Below, in pieces: positions 19,301-30,400 of a stretch of DNA of 64,000 bases. This stretch comes from Euryarchaeota archaeon UBA91 (GTDB lineage Archaea > Thermoplasmatota > Poseidoniia > Poseidoniales > Poseidoniaceae). The position numbers and the translations under genes were made by a program. Positions within the stretch are counted from its first letter, which is position 1; each line of letters begins with the position of its first letter. The stretch spans positions 468-64,467 of the forward strand of contig DAMU01000036.1 of NCBI GenBank assembly GCA_002499705.1, written 5' to 3'. Under the pieces are notes generated by a model that was given only the letters and a program-made list of their open reading frames with translations, was not told the origin of the DNA and did not search any database.

Positions 19301-22300
19301 CAACTGGTAACATGTTGCTGGCTCGAAGCCAAGAGGACTTAGTCTCGATGTTTATCTGGCAACTAGGTCAAGGTGACATTGAATACAATCAAGCCCGAAA
19401 TGGTGAAACAGCCTTTACTTCAGGATACAGTAACATCGTTGGCAAGTACCTCGTCGAAACTCAACAAATGGAACTCTTTACGACCATGTCAACAAGCGTC
19501 GACCATGATGAAATGATTGCGTTGGCAGAACTCAACAGTTTCCGAGTCTTCCAAACCAACGACGATGTTGTCCTTGCAGAAGGTTATCACCACACGAATG
19601 GAGTGTTTGACAAGTCAACACCTTACTGGCGTGTCTATGAAGACGGAGAACGCATGCTCTGTACAGAAGCACTCTCTCAAACCTGTGTTGATGGCGACTG
19701 GTCGGAATTGTTTGAAGCGAACCGAACATTCAACAACAATATTCGAACTGGTGCAGACAACATTTACGACACCACACATTACATCATTGGAGATTATTGG
19801 TATACTGCTGATCTCATCGAAGAGTACGACTCGGTTGGAACCAACATCCATCGTAAGAATACCCGTCTCTCGTTGACTGTGCAATTGCTTTCTCAGTCTC
19901 TCGAATCTCATCAAATCATCGACATGTATGACGATTTGATTAACCTTGAAGGCTATTATTCGGTCCAAGATTATGACGGAGCGCCAGGAGAAACGATTGA
20001 CCGTGACCATGAAATCCGTTACTTCGCAATTGACAACCGATTGTACCCTCGTGCAGGACGTTATACTGAAGACATGAATTACAACCAAGGACAGCCAATG
20101 GGTATCTTTGGTGCACCTACTATCTTGAGTGGTCAAGATGTTTCCACTTACATGGATGAGGTCTACGAAACAATGCGTGGAGAGTTCCCTGATGAAATGA
20201 CACGTGAAGAAGTTGACCTCGCGATTACGGAAGATTTCCTTAATCAACAATCCGGTGCGGACATTGATCCATTACAGGTTCAAGACGTTCGTGTTGACCA
20301 CAACGCTGCATTCTTCGACACTATGCTTGCTCGAGCATACGTGGGATACGGGGCATCATCACTCGGTGTTGATGCAGGTTCATCCAATCCACAACCTGCA
20401 CAACACTTTGGACAATCTGGAAGTCCGGGCAGTATATTGACTCAAGCGCTTCCATTACCAGGTGCAATGCAAAATCACTTTGTAATCGCGAACTGGTATA
20501 CTGCTGAGGAGAACAGTTCAGTAACCGCTGAGCAGCAATCCACTGGAATCGCTTCAACAAACACACTTGTCAAGATTCTCAAGTATTACTCTGGTGCAGA
20601 AATTTCTGGCCAAGTGACAATGAGCGACAATGGGCAAGGCTTGCCTGGTGTTCGAATTCTGATTGAGCGTGATGCTTTCTCAGGCGAGGGTATTGAAGAC
20701 CTTGACCCGGACACCTATTGGGTCCCAATCGGCTATACTGATGCTGATGATGAGGGGAAGTGGTCTTTTGATGCTCCAGCTGGACGCATCCGTGTGAGCG
20801 CTTTTGCAGGTGATTACAATCCAACCACCGCTCAGGATAACATCCGTACTGGTGCTTTCTCTCAAGGATTAGGCGATATTTTGACGGTAACGAATGATGA
20901 CCGCCAAATTAACGACATCACCGCTATTCTCGGTGAAGTTGCCAACATGAGTTGGCTTGGCGAATACCAGCACAACATCACAGCTCAACAAGCAGACAGG
21001 TTCGTCGATGTCCCTACTTCGTTTGACATCGCTGTCGAAAGCAGCGGTGTGTCAGGTCAAGTAACTTGGAGCGGGCACGAATCCTTCGACGGTGATGCTC
21101 TGGTCAGTACCGACTTCATTTTGCGTAACATCTGGTCCATGACTGAAAATTACACATTGACAACTACCAACGGTTCGTTCTCTTCTGATGACAGTCGAAT
21201 CCTCCAAGGAACTGGTGAAGTGACATTTACCGAAAATGGAACCTTTGAAAGTGAAGGTGTAGCCTTTGCAGATGATTTCACTGGAACATTCACACGTTCT
21301 ATTGCTGACGGTCGAGTTTACACAAGTAACGGAACCTGGAACGGCAAAGGTACACTTGAAGCATCTTGGATAAACTCTGAGAGCGTTGCTTCTTGTCTTG
21401 ACAATGAAACTGCTCCAATGCCTGAAAATGAGTCGATATGTCTTCAAGACGCATCCGCCTCTCCACAGATTTACCTCTTAGACGGAGAAGTTGAAGCGAA
21501 CGGAAGAATCACTTCTGATGGAATTTCCACCTTGGTTACCGAGCACGTAGGTGACTCGTTTGAAGCGACTGGTTCGTTTGAAGGAACAGGAACTCTCAAC
21601 GGCACCGGTCTCTTTGTCGGTGCTGGTGATTTCTCTGGGCCAATGGTCCAAGCAGGTTCATTCTACATCACCGGATTGATTCCTGGTGTTTACAACATGA
21701 TTGCTCAGTTGGATAACGGCAAGGAAGTCTTGCTTCCAGATCCAGTGAATGTCGGAATTTCACCAACTTATGATTTGGAAATGAACATGCCAGGTTCAAT
21801 CTTTGAGGACACTCTCGACGATTTCTTTGATGAACCGTTTGCAAACGAGACTATTGAATTGGTTGATGTGGACCTTGGACTTTCAGAAGTAATCGAAATC
21901 CTCACTGATGAATTCGGTAATTTCTCGTATGGCCCAATTTCTGCAGGTGAATATTATTACAGAGTCGATGTTGATAACGATGGCTGGTATGAATTGAATG
22001 AAACATTCGTCGCTGGTGATTCCTCAGAGAACTTCACATTAGCCATGAGTGTTCCTGAGATGCACGATATCTCTCTGCAACTCACTTCTCCTGTAGACCC
22101 ACTTACACAAGAGCCATACGCTGATGTGACGGGTAGAGTCGTGACCTTCACGAATGATGATCCATTGTTCGGTCCACTGAACGCAACATCTGATGAAACT
22201 GGTCTTGTTTACATCGAATTGCCGATGGGAGCCTACACTATTTCTGACGAAACTGGAGACGACTATATTCTGTTCGACTACGTTTCGCTTGAGACTGAAG

Positions 22301-25300
22301 ACTTGTCGATTTCAAGTGCATACGCAATCGGAACATGGGTAAACGGAACTATCCGCGTCGCTGATGGCGGATTGTTCAACAATGATTTGACCTACGATGA
22401 TTGGTCAGAACAAGATGACAGCATCAAATTCGACCAAAGCCAACCAGCATCTGGTCTTGATGTCTTCTTCATCTCCGATGACTTGTCATTCTCGGCCGTT
22501 GTTGAAACAGACGGAAACTACAGTATTCGACTACCGAGTGGTAATGATTTCCACATGACGACCTTTAGTATCGCATCTCAGATGTCTGGAGGTCAATTGA
22601 TTGAACTTACCGGTGATGCTGAAATGGATATGGGTCTTATGTATCTCAAGCCAACGACCGGGGTAACTGGTTTCGTATTCCTATACGATAATACATCCCT
22701 CTGGGATGGTCTAGCACCTGGTTACGAAAGTTCTCAAGAAGTCGTGGCAACCGATGCCGATGGACTTGAATGGAGGTCGCCAATCACAGATACTGGTGAA
22801 TTCATCTTTAACTTGCAATACGGTGAATGGGATTTCACTGTTGATGTGGAAGCACTGAATTCTACTGATGTTGTCAATTACAACATCCTCAGTGAGTCTG
22901 ATGCTATGCCAACACCTGTTGAACTGTTTGTCAACCCTGACTTTATCACCATTGAACTCAATATATTCATGGATGCTGGAGCAGATGGCGTATTTGCCAA
23001 TGGGACTGCTGTGAGCCCGTCTTTCACACTCATGCCGCTTAATGACCATGGTCAACAGCACAACTACACTGCTGCAGACTATACTTCTGCGGGCAACATA
23101 ACTGTTGTCTTAGAGCCTGGAATCTACTCTCTCCAACTCAATTCGACAAACCCAGAGGATAGTAATGCGTCGGATTATGCGCTTCTCGGAGCAAATGTGT
23201 TTGACCCAATTATTGTAGGGCTTGAAGCATATGAAGAAGCAGTTCCATTCCCACTACGTAACGAATACTTGGTGACTGGAGAACTGTTGAACAACAGCGG
23301 TGGTGCAGTAGAGAAGCAATTCTTGCTTCGAAATGAAGCCGACGATCTGTGGTTTAACATGGCATCAGATGAGAACGGCAGTTTCGCCTCCTACGTTACA
23401 GCTGGTGATTGGGTTGCAATTGTTGCTCCATTCATAGCAGATAATGACAGTACTGAAACTCTACGCTATCCGTTTACTGTTGGCCCAGATTCATCCGTTC
23501 GATACAATTTGTCCTTGACTTCACAAGATGTCATTGAAATGAATTTCCAACTGCAAGAATCGGACACTGATTCCAACATGTCCGGAATACGTGTTACTTT
23601 GGTTAGCCATGACGGGTTTGGCAATGTGACTCTGTCGAAATCCGATGATAGCGGAAATGTATCAGAAGAAATAATGCCAGGTAACTGGAGCCTCTTCCTC
23701 AACGAAACAGCTCCACAGCGTCATTGGTCACTTGAATACGGACCGTTCCATACTGACAGTGCTGTCGATGGAGTTCTTGATATCGGAATCATCAATGCAG
23801 AACTGGAAGTTGAAATTGGCGGAAAGGTCTTCTGGGATCTTGACGACAACGATATTCCAGGTGGAACAGAGGGTGTTGCAAACACAACAGTCTCCGTTGT
23901 TGGAATGAATAATTCACAAATTGATACGAATGTGACTACCGATGAATTCGGTGTTTGGTCCTTGTTTGTCCCTATTGACGATGAATACCAAGTCACTGTG
24001 AGTAAAGAAGGTTTCAGCACCGAGGTTTACAACATCTCGAACTCAAGTGCTTACCCTGTCTATTCAGAACCCGAATCATATGATATTGAAATGACTGCTG
24101 GAAACGTTGTCGTTTCTGGCAATGTTACTGACATTAACGATGCGAGCCGATTGAACGGCTCCACAGTCGTTCTCTATCCTTCCAGTGGTATGGCAGGAGA
24201 TATCCAAAATGTTACCCCAGTCTTTGAAAATAATCAACTGACATGGTCTGCGGTTATTGCACCAGGTGAATGGATTGTTGTTGTGACACAAGCAGATGCT
24301 GGTGAAAACGGCGGCGGTGTTGCTGTTGGATTACTTGACGCAAGTATTTCCGACGGTGCAACACTCGACCTTGAAATGTCACTTGGTGGATGGATTGATT
24401 TGACAACCTCCTGGACAGACATCAACTTGAACGACCACCATGCAGGTTCCGGAGATACCAACGGCTCGGCTCTCTTGAATGAGTCCGTATCTGTGACCTT
24501 TGGAATTGGTTCTGATATTGAATGGGATATGCCAGTCGGAAATGACGGAACCATCAGTATCTTGATGCCTGCTGAAGAAATCGAAATGGATTCATCCTTC
24601 GTAACTATTCAGCATGACCTCAATTTAGAAATGAACTACATTGGTGGTGCAGTGACACTTGTTGCTGAGGGCCGTTCTCCAGTCGCTCTTTCATACACAC
24701 GCAGTATCAATTCAGATACTTCAATCACCATGGTGGAAAACAGCATAGTGAACGCAACTGTTGTCGCTGATTCTGACCTTTCCTTTGTGGCAATTGAAGA
24801 AGAAGAAGCCTACAAGGCAATTGAGTTCGACTTGAACATCCAGTATGACGGCACAGAAACAACTCAAGTGTTTGATGTCGCAGGTCAAATTGGAATCGCA
24901 CCTGATGAAGCAGATTGGAACATTGAATTCTGGGATGGAACGAATTTCGTTGAATCCCACAACGTTACACTCGGAATCGGTGAAGATTTGAATGATACCA
25001 GTGTTGAATCATCAACTGTTCTTCGGGTGAGAATTCTTGCGCCGAACCAGTCTGATGCATGGCATCTTGAAGAGCCTCATACTCTCAAGGTTCGATTGAG
25101 TACTGATTCTACACCTTCAAGTGAGATTGCCGTATCTGTTCAGGTACCTCAGATCTATGCATTTGAGTTCTCTGATGTCCCAACTGTTGTTGGTCTCGAC
25201 AACGCAGGAAGCCAGACATTTGGCTTTGATTTGACGAATTTGGGTAACGGTGACGATACGTTTACTATTGAACTTGCAGACAACATCCCTGAAGGTTGGG

Positions 25301-25932
25301 AAATCACTCCGATGCAATCGGTTATGACCATCACCAAAGATGTGACGCGCTCGCAATTGTTCACGATATTTTCAGCGACTGATTTCACTGAAGGAACAAA
25401 GACGGTAACTGTAACTGTTACCAGTTCCAACGGATTGCTTTCTGATACCTTTGATGTCGACATTATTCCATTGAGTATCCGGCTTGACATCGATCAAGGT
25501 GACATCATTACGCTTTCAGGTTCAACCGCAGATACACAAAATCAACTGGTTATTCCAGTCACCAACCTTGGTTTGATGGCAACGGATAATGTTGAAGTTT
25601 CAGCAAAGATTGTTGACGGTAAGTCACTTGGCACAGTTACGATTTCGCTTGATGCAGAATCAACAACAAATGCGAACTTCACTGTCTCCGCTGCGGACTC
25701 AGGAAGCACAGTTCGATTTGAAGTAACTGTAGAAGTTGTTGGTGATGACAGCAATAAGGTGACTCAGGAAATCGGTGCAGACAAGATGATTGATTTCAGT
25801 GTTGAATACTACATTGACGAAACCACTGAGGAGTCTCCTTGGTTTACACTCGTTATCTTCGTCATCGGTGCTCTTGTAGTCTACGGTGGTGTTCGATTAG
25901 CCCGAAGCCGCTCTTCATCGACTCGATTCTGA
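16357..25932 (+). CDS. aglB: AglB/STT3 oligosaccharyltransferase fused to an extra N-terminal membrane module and a long C-terminal surface-repeat region
   Basis: 3191 residues from the ATG at 16357 (GAGGG Shine-Dalgarno). AglB moves a lipid-linked oligosaccharide onto Asn in N-x-S/T sites on the outer face. Residues 16-375 hold about ten membrane helices not found before the usual STT3 core. The core then shows its motifs in order: GSD at 409-411 followed by PWY, DHD at 525-527, TVAE at 733-736 (the TIXE motif) and WWDYG at 956-960. The last core helix is near 848-866. From about 1415 onward come carboxypeptidase-regulatory/SdrB-like repeats such as 'ISGQVTMSDNGQGLPGV', 'GGKVFWDLDDND' and 'VVSGNVTDINDASRLNG', then a NEW3-like stretch ('FDLTNLGNGDDTF') and a final membrane helix near 3160-3180. 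Usual AglB length is roughly 600-1000. The second catalytic (DK/MI) motif could not be placed. Confidence 0.9.
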   Translation: MEQKTGTQSTAPAAPLGWLIAPLAVLLAIAAIKLVGVDFELNVDNMTPMIFVIVASIFGLLPSMLNQSESASFSKATLSLSTLAVALVGAEIIYLQGYGAFTGLLFALVTFGVHFMASRGRYELASIFIFTAVGINVGIIMAGDALATLPEIYNMAGVDEQPSYVSTFNLKNQAVGYQFFSYLTLFILLGALVATFARGQLTPVSEQGWFSFMNADTSSFINKKNLPLQVALAVWALAHIASLWHYDSVTVADQLGINTVEGYHGYFSYWSAFFTGMVALIVAGMFAERWHTRAMTLSSMWLLYQVSTWYDAGMFEVAMLENNWGSLIWLGATFFIGVGIYSISTHESWGGWVNREDHEYSGARLFWNQNWASVMIGLAFFFGLVIRTQWYLVPSMNAYGTGNWDMTGGSDPWYMKRVVDYILANNAHMIFDADRFYPVGGINPRPPIFTWSIAVLAMILEPFFDNGDAVWWAILSLPAIYGALTIFPVAAIAREHINDKAAVIAAWLIAFMPAHVSHTTWALADHDAFIMLFLTLGFMFWLRAVKYAGTERLLRSSSATPAAFIAAISAVLTQRKAAFASAVLAGVSFGVVSLGWKGFVVGPSILFLAYAAQVSINMFRRRDSTTLNVLFLTMLSVNFLMALPFYGHPQINLVLDGTGLQPFLFIFVFTLAISFVTTGFRDKPWLLILGVLATSGAVFFLALWLLKQANISNAWDVLFTGSGYFTKTKIFGTVAEANAPNRGQLFAQFGPITFVLSLIMGVLCIWSALRERKQTNLVFGIWILAASFMAWTAARFMFNATPAIAVLGAWGIVSLWKWANWGGLVKTWKKLGIRSPEDRIRGARVAVWRTPSFSAIMLVMIMLFGQQFTYGLDAAIPGSNNAEDDIDETIYNIIPDAFRWEIGGFSLLDDSNYDGNWYLGSFGSGFNDNGWNTAYQWLASQDTDMSYSQRPAFVSWWDYGFQALDTGEHPSVSDNFQSGIPATGNMLLARSQEDLVSMFIWQLGQGDIEYNQARNGETAFTSGYSNIVGKYLVETQQMELFTTMSTSVDHDEMIALAELNSFRVFQTNDDVVLAEGYHHTNGVFDKSTPYWRVYEDGERMLCTEALSQTCVDGDWSELFEANRTFNNNIRTGADNIYDTTHYIIGDYWYTADLIEEYDSVGTNIHRKNTRLSLTVQLLSQSLESHQIIDMYDDLINLEGYYSVQDYDGAPGETIDRDHEIRYFAIDNRLYPRAGRYTEDMNYNQGQPMGIFGAPTILSGQDVSTYMDEVYETMRGEFPDEMTREEVDLAITEDFLNQQSGADIDPLQVQDVRVDHNAAFFDTMLARAYVGYGASSLGVDAGSSNPQPAQHFGQSGSPGSILTQALPLPGAMQNHFVIANWYTAEENSSVTAEQQSTGIASTNTLVKILKYYSGAEISGQVTMSDNGQGLPGVRILIERDAFSGEGIEDLDPDTYWVPIGYTDADDEGKWSFDAPAGRIRVSAFAGDYNPTTAQDNIRTGAFSQGLGDILTVTNDDRQINDITAILGEVANMSWLGEYQHNITAQQADRFVDVPTSFDIAVESSGVSGQVTWSGHESFDGDALVSTDFILRNIWSMTENYTLTTTNGSFSSDDSRILQGTGEVTFTENGTFESEGVAFADDFTGTFTRSIADGRVYTSNGTWNGKGTLEASWINSESVASCLDNETAPMPENESICLQDASASPQIYLLDGEVEANGRITSDGISTLVTEHVGDSFEATGSFEGTGTLNGTGLFVGAGDFSGPMVQAGSFYITGLIPGVYNMIAQLDNGKEVLLPDPVNVGISPTYDLEMNMPGSIFEDTLDDFFDEPFANETIELVDVDLGLSEVIEILTDEFGNFSYGPISAGEYYYRVDVDNDGWYELNETFVAGDSSENFTLAMSVPEMHDISLQLTSPVDPLTQEPYADVTGRVVTFTNDDPLFGPLNATSDETGLVYIELPMGAYTISDETGDDYILFDYVSLETEDLSISSAYAIGTWVNGTIRVADGGLFNNDLTYDDWSEQDDSIKFDQSQPASGLDVFFISDDLSFSAVVETDGNYSIRLPSGNDFHMTTFSIASQMSGGQLIELTGDAEMDMGLMYLKPTTGVTGFVFLYDNTSLWDGLAPGYESSQEVVATDADGLEWRSPITDTGEFIFNLQYGEWDFTVDVEALNSTDVVNYNILSESDAMPTPVELFVNPDFITIELNIFMDAGADGVFANGTAVSPSFTLMPLNDHGQQHNYTAADYTSAGNITVVLEPGIYSLQLNSTNPEDSNASDYALLGANVFDPIIVGLEAYEEAVPFPLRNEYLVTGELLNNSGGAVEKQFLLRNEADDLWFNMASDENGSFASYVTAGDWVAIVAPFIADNDSTETLRYPFTVGPDSSVRYNLSLTSQDVIEMNFQLQESDTDSNMSGIRVTLVSHDGFGNVTLSKSDDSGNVSEEIMPGNWSLFLNETAPQRHWSLEYGPFHTDSAVDGVLDIGIINAELEVEIGGKVFWDLDDNDIPGGTEGVANTTVSVVGMNNSQIDTNVTTDEFGVWSLFVPIDDEYQVTVSKEGFSTEVYNISNSSAYPVYSEPESYDIEMTAGNVVVSGNVTDINDASRLNGSTVVLYPSSGMAGDIQNVTPVFENNQLTWSAVIAPGEWIVVVTQADAGENGGGVAVGLLDASISDGATLDLEMSLGGWIDLTTSWTDINLNDHHAGSGDTNGSALLNESVSVTFGIGSDIEWDMPVGNDGTISILMPAEEIEMDSSFVTIQHDLNLEMNYIGGAVTLVAEGRSPVALSYTRSINSDTSITMVENSIVNATVVADSDLSFVAIEEEEAYKAIEFDLNIQYDGTETTQVFDVAGQIGIAPDEADWNIEFWDGTNFVESHNVTLGIGEDLNDTSVESSTVLRVRILAPNQSDAWHLEEPHTLKVRLSTDSTPSSEIAVSVQVPQIYAFEFSDVPTVVGLDNAGSQTFGFDLTNLGNGDDTFTIELADNIPEGWEITPMQSVMTITKDVTRSQLFTIFSATDFTEGTKTVTVTVTSSNGLLSDTFDVDIIPLSIRLDIDQGDIITLSGSTADTQNQLVIPVTNLGLMATDNVEVSAKIVDGKSLGTVTISLDAESTTNANFTVSAADSGSTVRFEVTVEVVGDDSNKVTQEIGADKMIDFSVEYYIDETTEESPWFTLVIFVIGALVVYGGVRLARSRSSSTRF

Positions 25933-26008
25933 TTCAAGAAACAGACAACACATTATAGCCAAAGATTCGCAAGGATTTTTGCTGCTGTGATGCTGTAGGG
26001 GTGAAGAA

Positions 26009-27229
26009 GTGAGTGATTTAGATAATTTCGAATTACTTCCTGAACCCGAAGATTCTCGAATTCTCTCGGCGATTGACCCTTCTGCGGTTGGCTTTCAAGA
26101 TGGCTGGAGAGCAGAGGTTACTGGTTGGGCACCGTATGAGGCAACCCCAGTTCCGCGTGTACGCCGAAAGAGGCTGCTTGCCACCAATGGAGTCTTTTTT
26201 GCTGTGATTGCCGTCATATTACTGGTAGTATGGAATTCAGGACTTTTGTTCATCGAACTCTCACCGCCAAAATCCGAATGGGCTTTTGAACAATCGCAAT
26301 TCGATGAGTTTTCAGAAACTGGACTGAGTGGCGATGGTGTTCGAGTTTGCATGGTTGACACTGGTATCGATTTGAGTCACCCTGCTTTTTCAGGCATCGA
26401 GGTCACATTCAAGGATATGATTGGAAATTCTGATTCTCCTCTCGATTATGGATATGTGGCACATGGAACGCTCATGGCAGGCATTTTGGTTTCAGGAGAA
26501 CACCAGATGGGCATTGCTCCAAACATCACCTTGGCTGTCGTTGCTGCACTCGGAGCTGATGATGAAAATATGAACAGCGGTTCAGAGGACACTGTGGCGA
26601 GTGCAATCTTATGGTGTCAAGATGAATTCCAAGCCGATATCATCTCACTATCGCTCGGAGGTGAGCAACAAGTTCAGATGGAGACAGAAGGCTCGAGCGT
26701 TTCTGCAGTGCGACGTGCAGTCGATTCAGGGATATTTGTCGTTGCAGCTGCTGGAAACGACGGTGGGAGTGGAGATGATGGGCTGGTGTCCGTCCCGGGT
26801 AATGTACCTCGAGTCATCACCGTTGGTGCATCGACCCAAGAACAAACAGTTTGGGTCAATTCTTCATCGGGCTCCCAAACCCTCTCTGACGGCACTCTTC
26901 GTCAAAGTCCGCATCTAAAACCCGAGGTCATCGCACCAGGTGAGAACATAATCAGCACTGGTTCTGGCGACCGCTGGTATTCCAGCAGCGGTACTTCAGA
27001 CTCGACAGTATTTGTGACCGGAGCCCTTTCGCTCATTCTTGAGGCATACCCGTCCTTCAAGCCAACTTCGGATTCAAATGGCGATTGTATTGATCTTGTC
27101 AAGAACTCGTTGAAGGATACTTCACTCCGATATCAACTTACAGTGGAACATGACAATCGCTGGGGCTATGGTCAACTTCAAGCCTTTGATTGGTTCCAAG
27201 ACTTGGCAGGACAATCTGCGAATTGCTGA
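26009..27229 (+). CDS. Membrane-anchored subtilisin-family (S8) serine protease
   Basis: 406 residues from a GTG start with GGGGTGA Shine-Dalgarno site 4 nt upstream. A 60-residue cytoplasmic segment rich in acidic residues is followed by a membrane helix at about 61-82, placing the protease domain outside. The catalytic set is complete: D117 in 'CMVDTGIDLSHP', H152 in 'VAHGTLMAGIL', oxyanion N250 in 'AAAGNDGG', and S330 in 'SSSGTSDSTVFVTGA'. There is no obvious pro-domain. The gene starts 76 bp after the AglB fusion and may be read with it; trimming or turnover of surface glycoproteins would fit, but that is inference. Confidence 0.9.
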   Translation: MSDLDNFELLPEPEDSRILSAIDPSAVGFQDGWRAEVTGWAPYEATPVPRVRRKRLLATNGVFFAVIAVILLVVWNSGLLFIELSPPKSEWAFEQSQFDEFSETGLSGDGVRVCMVDTGIDLSHPAFSGIEVTFKDMIGNSDSPLDYGYVAHGTLMAGILVSGEHQMGIAPNITLAVVAALGADDENMNSGSEDTVASAILWCQDEFQADIISLSLGGEQQVQMETEGSSVSAVRRAVDSGIFVVAAAGNDGGSGDDGLVSVPGNVPRVITVGASTQEQTVWVNSSSGSQTLSDGTLRQSPHLKPEVIAPGENIISTGSGDRWYSSSGTSDSTVFVTGALSLILEAYPSFKPTSDSNGDCIDLVKNSLKDTSLRYQLTVEHDNRWGYGQLQAFDWFQDLAGQSANC

Positions 27230-27396
27230 ACGGCAATTTGTCTTTCATCCACTATGAACGGCTTACTTCGTTTGATTTTTTGGAAATCATGACTACTGTT
27301 ATCTTGATATTATTAGTTGAGATTGATACATTAACACTCGTTTTTACGATATTCTTGGCCGTTTTTGATATTCTTAAACGGGCAATTGAGGCGCAG

Positions 27397-27403
27397 TATT
27401 ATA
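27397..27403 (+). promoter_or_regulatory. Putative TATA box in the 27230-27440 gap
   Basis: TATTATA stands about 40 bp before the TTG start at 27441, implying a leader of roughly 15 nt that includes the GGAGAGGTG ribosome-binding site. The rest of this 211-bp, A/T-rich gap holds only a short hydrophobic reading frame that I do not accept as a gene. Confidence 0.45.
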
Positions 27404-27440
27404 TTCGAGGGAGAGATGGGAGAAAGGAGAGGTGTCTATT

Positions 27441-30400
27441 TTGAAGAACACAACATCACACAAAAGCATATCGTTAGTCGCATTATTGTTGCTCTCAGTG
27501 TTAACCGGCCTGGTAACTCTACCAACCGCATCCGCTGTCAACGAAACGAAGTCTGGAATTATTTCTGGAACTGAAACTTGGACTGGAACAATGAACCTCA
27601 ACGGCGATGTTACCGTCGCAGAAGGTGCTAAACTCATCGTTAATGCAGGAACGACCGTAAACATACCTTATGGTTACTACATTGATGTTGAGGGTGCGAT
27701 TTGTATCGGTGACACGTCATGCGGTTCAAGTTCTGGTTCAGCAAGTAATCAAGCACGCTTCATCTGGTCAACCCCTTCTGATTATACCCTACAAGGCCGC
27801 TGCTATTCGAATAACAGCAACAATCCAAACTACAATGATGATACTGCATGTGGTTCTGGAATGATTATTCGTTCCACTATTGACCAAGCGATAACTTCGA
27901 TTAAATACGCTCACTTTGAAAATGCATACGGTATTCCCTTCGACACAAATCAGGTGAGCGGTAAGCAATACGGTGTATTGGTTTTTGACGGTTCCTCGAC
28001 AACCGCAACTGGACTCAGTTTCCAAGACATTAACACATCGAATATCATTGCTCTGGACCTTGCATCACCAACCATTGATGATTCGACATTCACGCTTGGT
28101 ATCGATGGTAATGGATACGATGCTGCAGCCGTTCGTGCCTATGGAGCTGGTGCTGGAATTCTTGGAACTATGCGTATACAGAACTCTGATTTCACCGGTA
28201 ACACCGAAGCAGATTGTGGACAACAAGGCGGAGGCCGCAGCCTCATTTACATCGAAGAGTCGTATGTAGATCTCTCGAATCTCGAACTCAAGGACAATGC
28301 ATACGGATTGTTCTTGAAACAGAGTTCTGGCTCGCTTACAAATTCAACAATTGATGTCAAGTGCAGTGGAATTGATACAAACTCTCACAAAGTCACTGGA
28401 ACCATCAACCATACCCTATACCTAAACGACAACGACATCACAACCGCAGATGGTTCTGGAATCACTGCTTATGATGGTGCAATCGTTGTAGCAAACCGAA
28501 ACACAATTTCAGGCGCAGCCCAGGGTTCAGGATTTGGTATCCGTTCGTCTTCTGTCATTGCAAATGACAACGTCATCGGTCCAATCGGTGGCTGGAATGG
28601 TTTGTGGATATACGGCACTTCTGATGTGAGTGCTGAAAACAACACCATTCAGGATACAGCAAAAGAGGCCGTCCTCATTGGAGAATACCACTTCAACGAC
28701 CAAGGATGGAATGTTCCTACACCAACTGCGGCTCGTTTGTATTTGGCAAATAACCTCATTTCCAACAACACTGGAACATGCAACTCACAAATGTATGATG
28801 GCGATTTCCCATGTCCAGCTATCCACGTTTTCATGTCATCTGCCACAATTTATGATAACACTGTAGTCAATAACGGTGGAGATGGCATGCGTATCAAAGG
28901 CAGTATTGTCAATGCACAACGAAACACTATGGAAGTATCTGGCTTTGCAGCCAACATCAGCATGTTTGACGATAATTACGGAAGTAAATACGGTTCGATT
29001 GCATACTTCTCCGGCAACTCTTACTCGAATGCTTCACAAATTTACAACATTACAGAATCCCGTGTTACCGTCCAATCTGAATATATCCCAGATGCAGGTG
29101 GCAACGAACTCTATCCCGTTCAATTGAGCTGGCTTGGTCCTGAATGCCCGTATGTATTGGATGAATGTCTCATTGTTCCATCGACTGCCGTCATGCCTCC
29201 AGCATTCATGCCTTTGGCACTGGAAGTTATCGACAACTCCACCGTGTTTTCATATGCGAACTTACAGAACTTTGACTCATCAAAGATTCATGTTCAGAAC
29301 CAAAACTCAGCATGGGGTAGCCAAGTTCGTGAAGGTGAACTCGTGCGCTATCAAGTCAAAGCAAAGAACAGCAATGTTGCTGGAGCAACAGTCGTTATCC
29401 GTGATGCTACTGGACTACCACTCTACACATTGACAACCGATGCATTTGGATTCACACCAGAAGTATCTCTTCCATCTGATTTCCTTCTTGACCGTAATTG
29501 GAACCACTTAGTAGGTGAAAATAATGTTCAAATTCCTGGCGTGACGGATGCTCAAGGTAACCCTGTCTTTATCGATGAAGATTCATGTTCTGACGGATAT
29601 GACAACGATGGTGATACCAAAGTAGATGCAGAAGACAGCGACTGTACAAACGGTCGAGAGTTGCCGTTCTACTCCGTTGAAGCATACATGTTCGGCAAAG
29701 GTCAGAAAGATTTTGACTTCGTACTAAGCGGTTCGATTGATGATGTGATTAACCTTGATAATCTCAAACCAAGCGTGACTGTGACTCAAAATGACGGGTT
29801 CTCATTTGCCACAACTGTCGAACTTACCGGTTCTTCATGGGACGGTATCAGCGGTCCTTACCCTCTGGACTTTGTTGCCTACCAAAACCAATTTGGATTA
29901 ATCAAGCGTGTTGAAATCCAGCCCCCGGGTTCCACAGATTGGTACTCTGCTATCGATACATCGGGTGCGGCTGGTATGATCACCAAATCAAATCATCCTT
30001 TCAAGACATGGAGTTTTGACTGGGAAATGTCTGCTCATCCTGAAGGAGAAGGCGATGTTACATTCCGTGTGCGTTCATACGATGGCTTGGATTACTCACC
30101 TGTGGAAGTTCGTAAATACAAACTCAACTTGGTGGCTCCTTCGATTTTAGTTGACACTCCAAATGATGGGACATCTCACGATAATGGAAAAGTGACGTTC
30201 ACCGGAACTGCCAGTGACCCCTATTCGGGAACTTGGGGGAGCGATATCAACTCAATTTGGTTCGATATCAATGGTCCGAATGGATATACTGCTAACTTTG
30301 ACATTCCCGGCTCAACCGCATGGGCATACGATTGGCAATTCCAAGAATTGCAAACTGGTGAGTATGACTTCCGCATTTGGGCTTCAGACAGTGATTTCTG

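Noticed and set aside
27289..27444. Short hydrophobic reading frame between the subtilisin and the beta-helix gene
   Set aside because: It is T-rich, so hydrophobic codons are expected by chance, and it overlaps the promoter, ribosome-binding site and start of the next gene.
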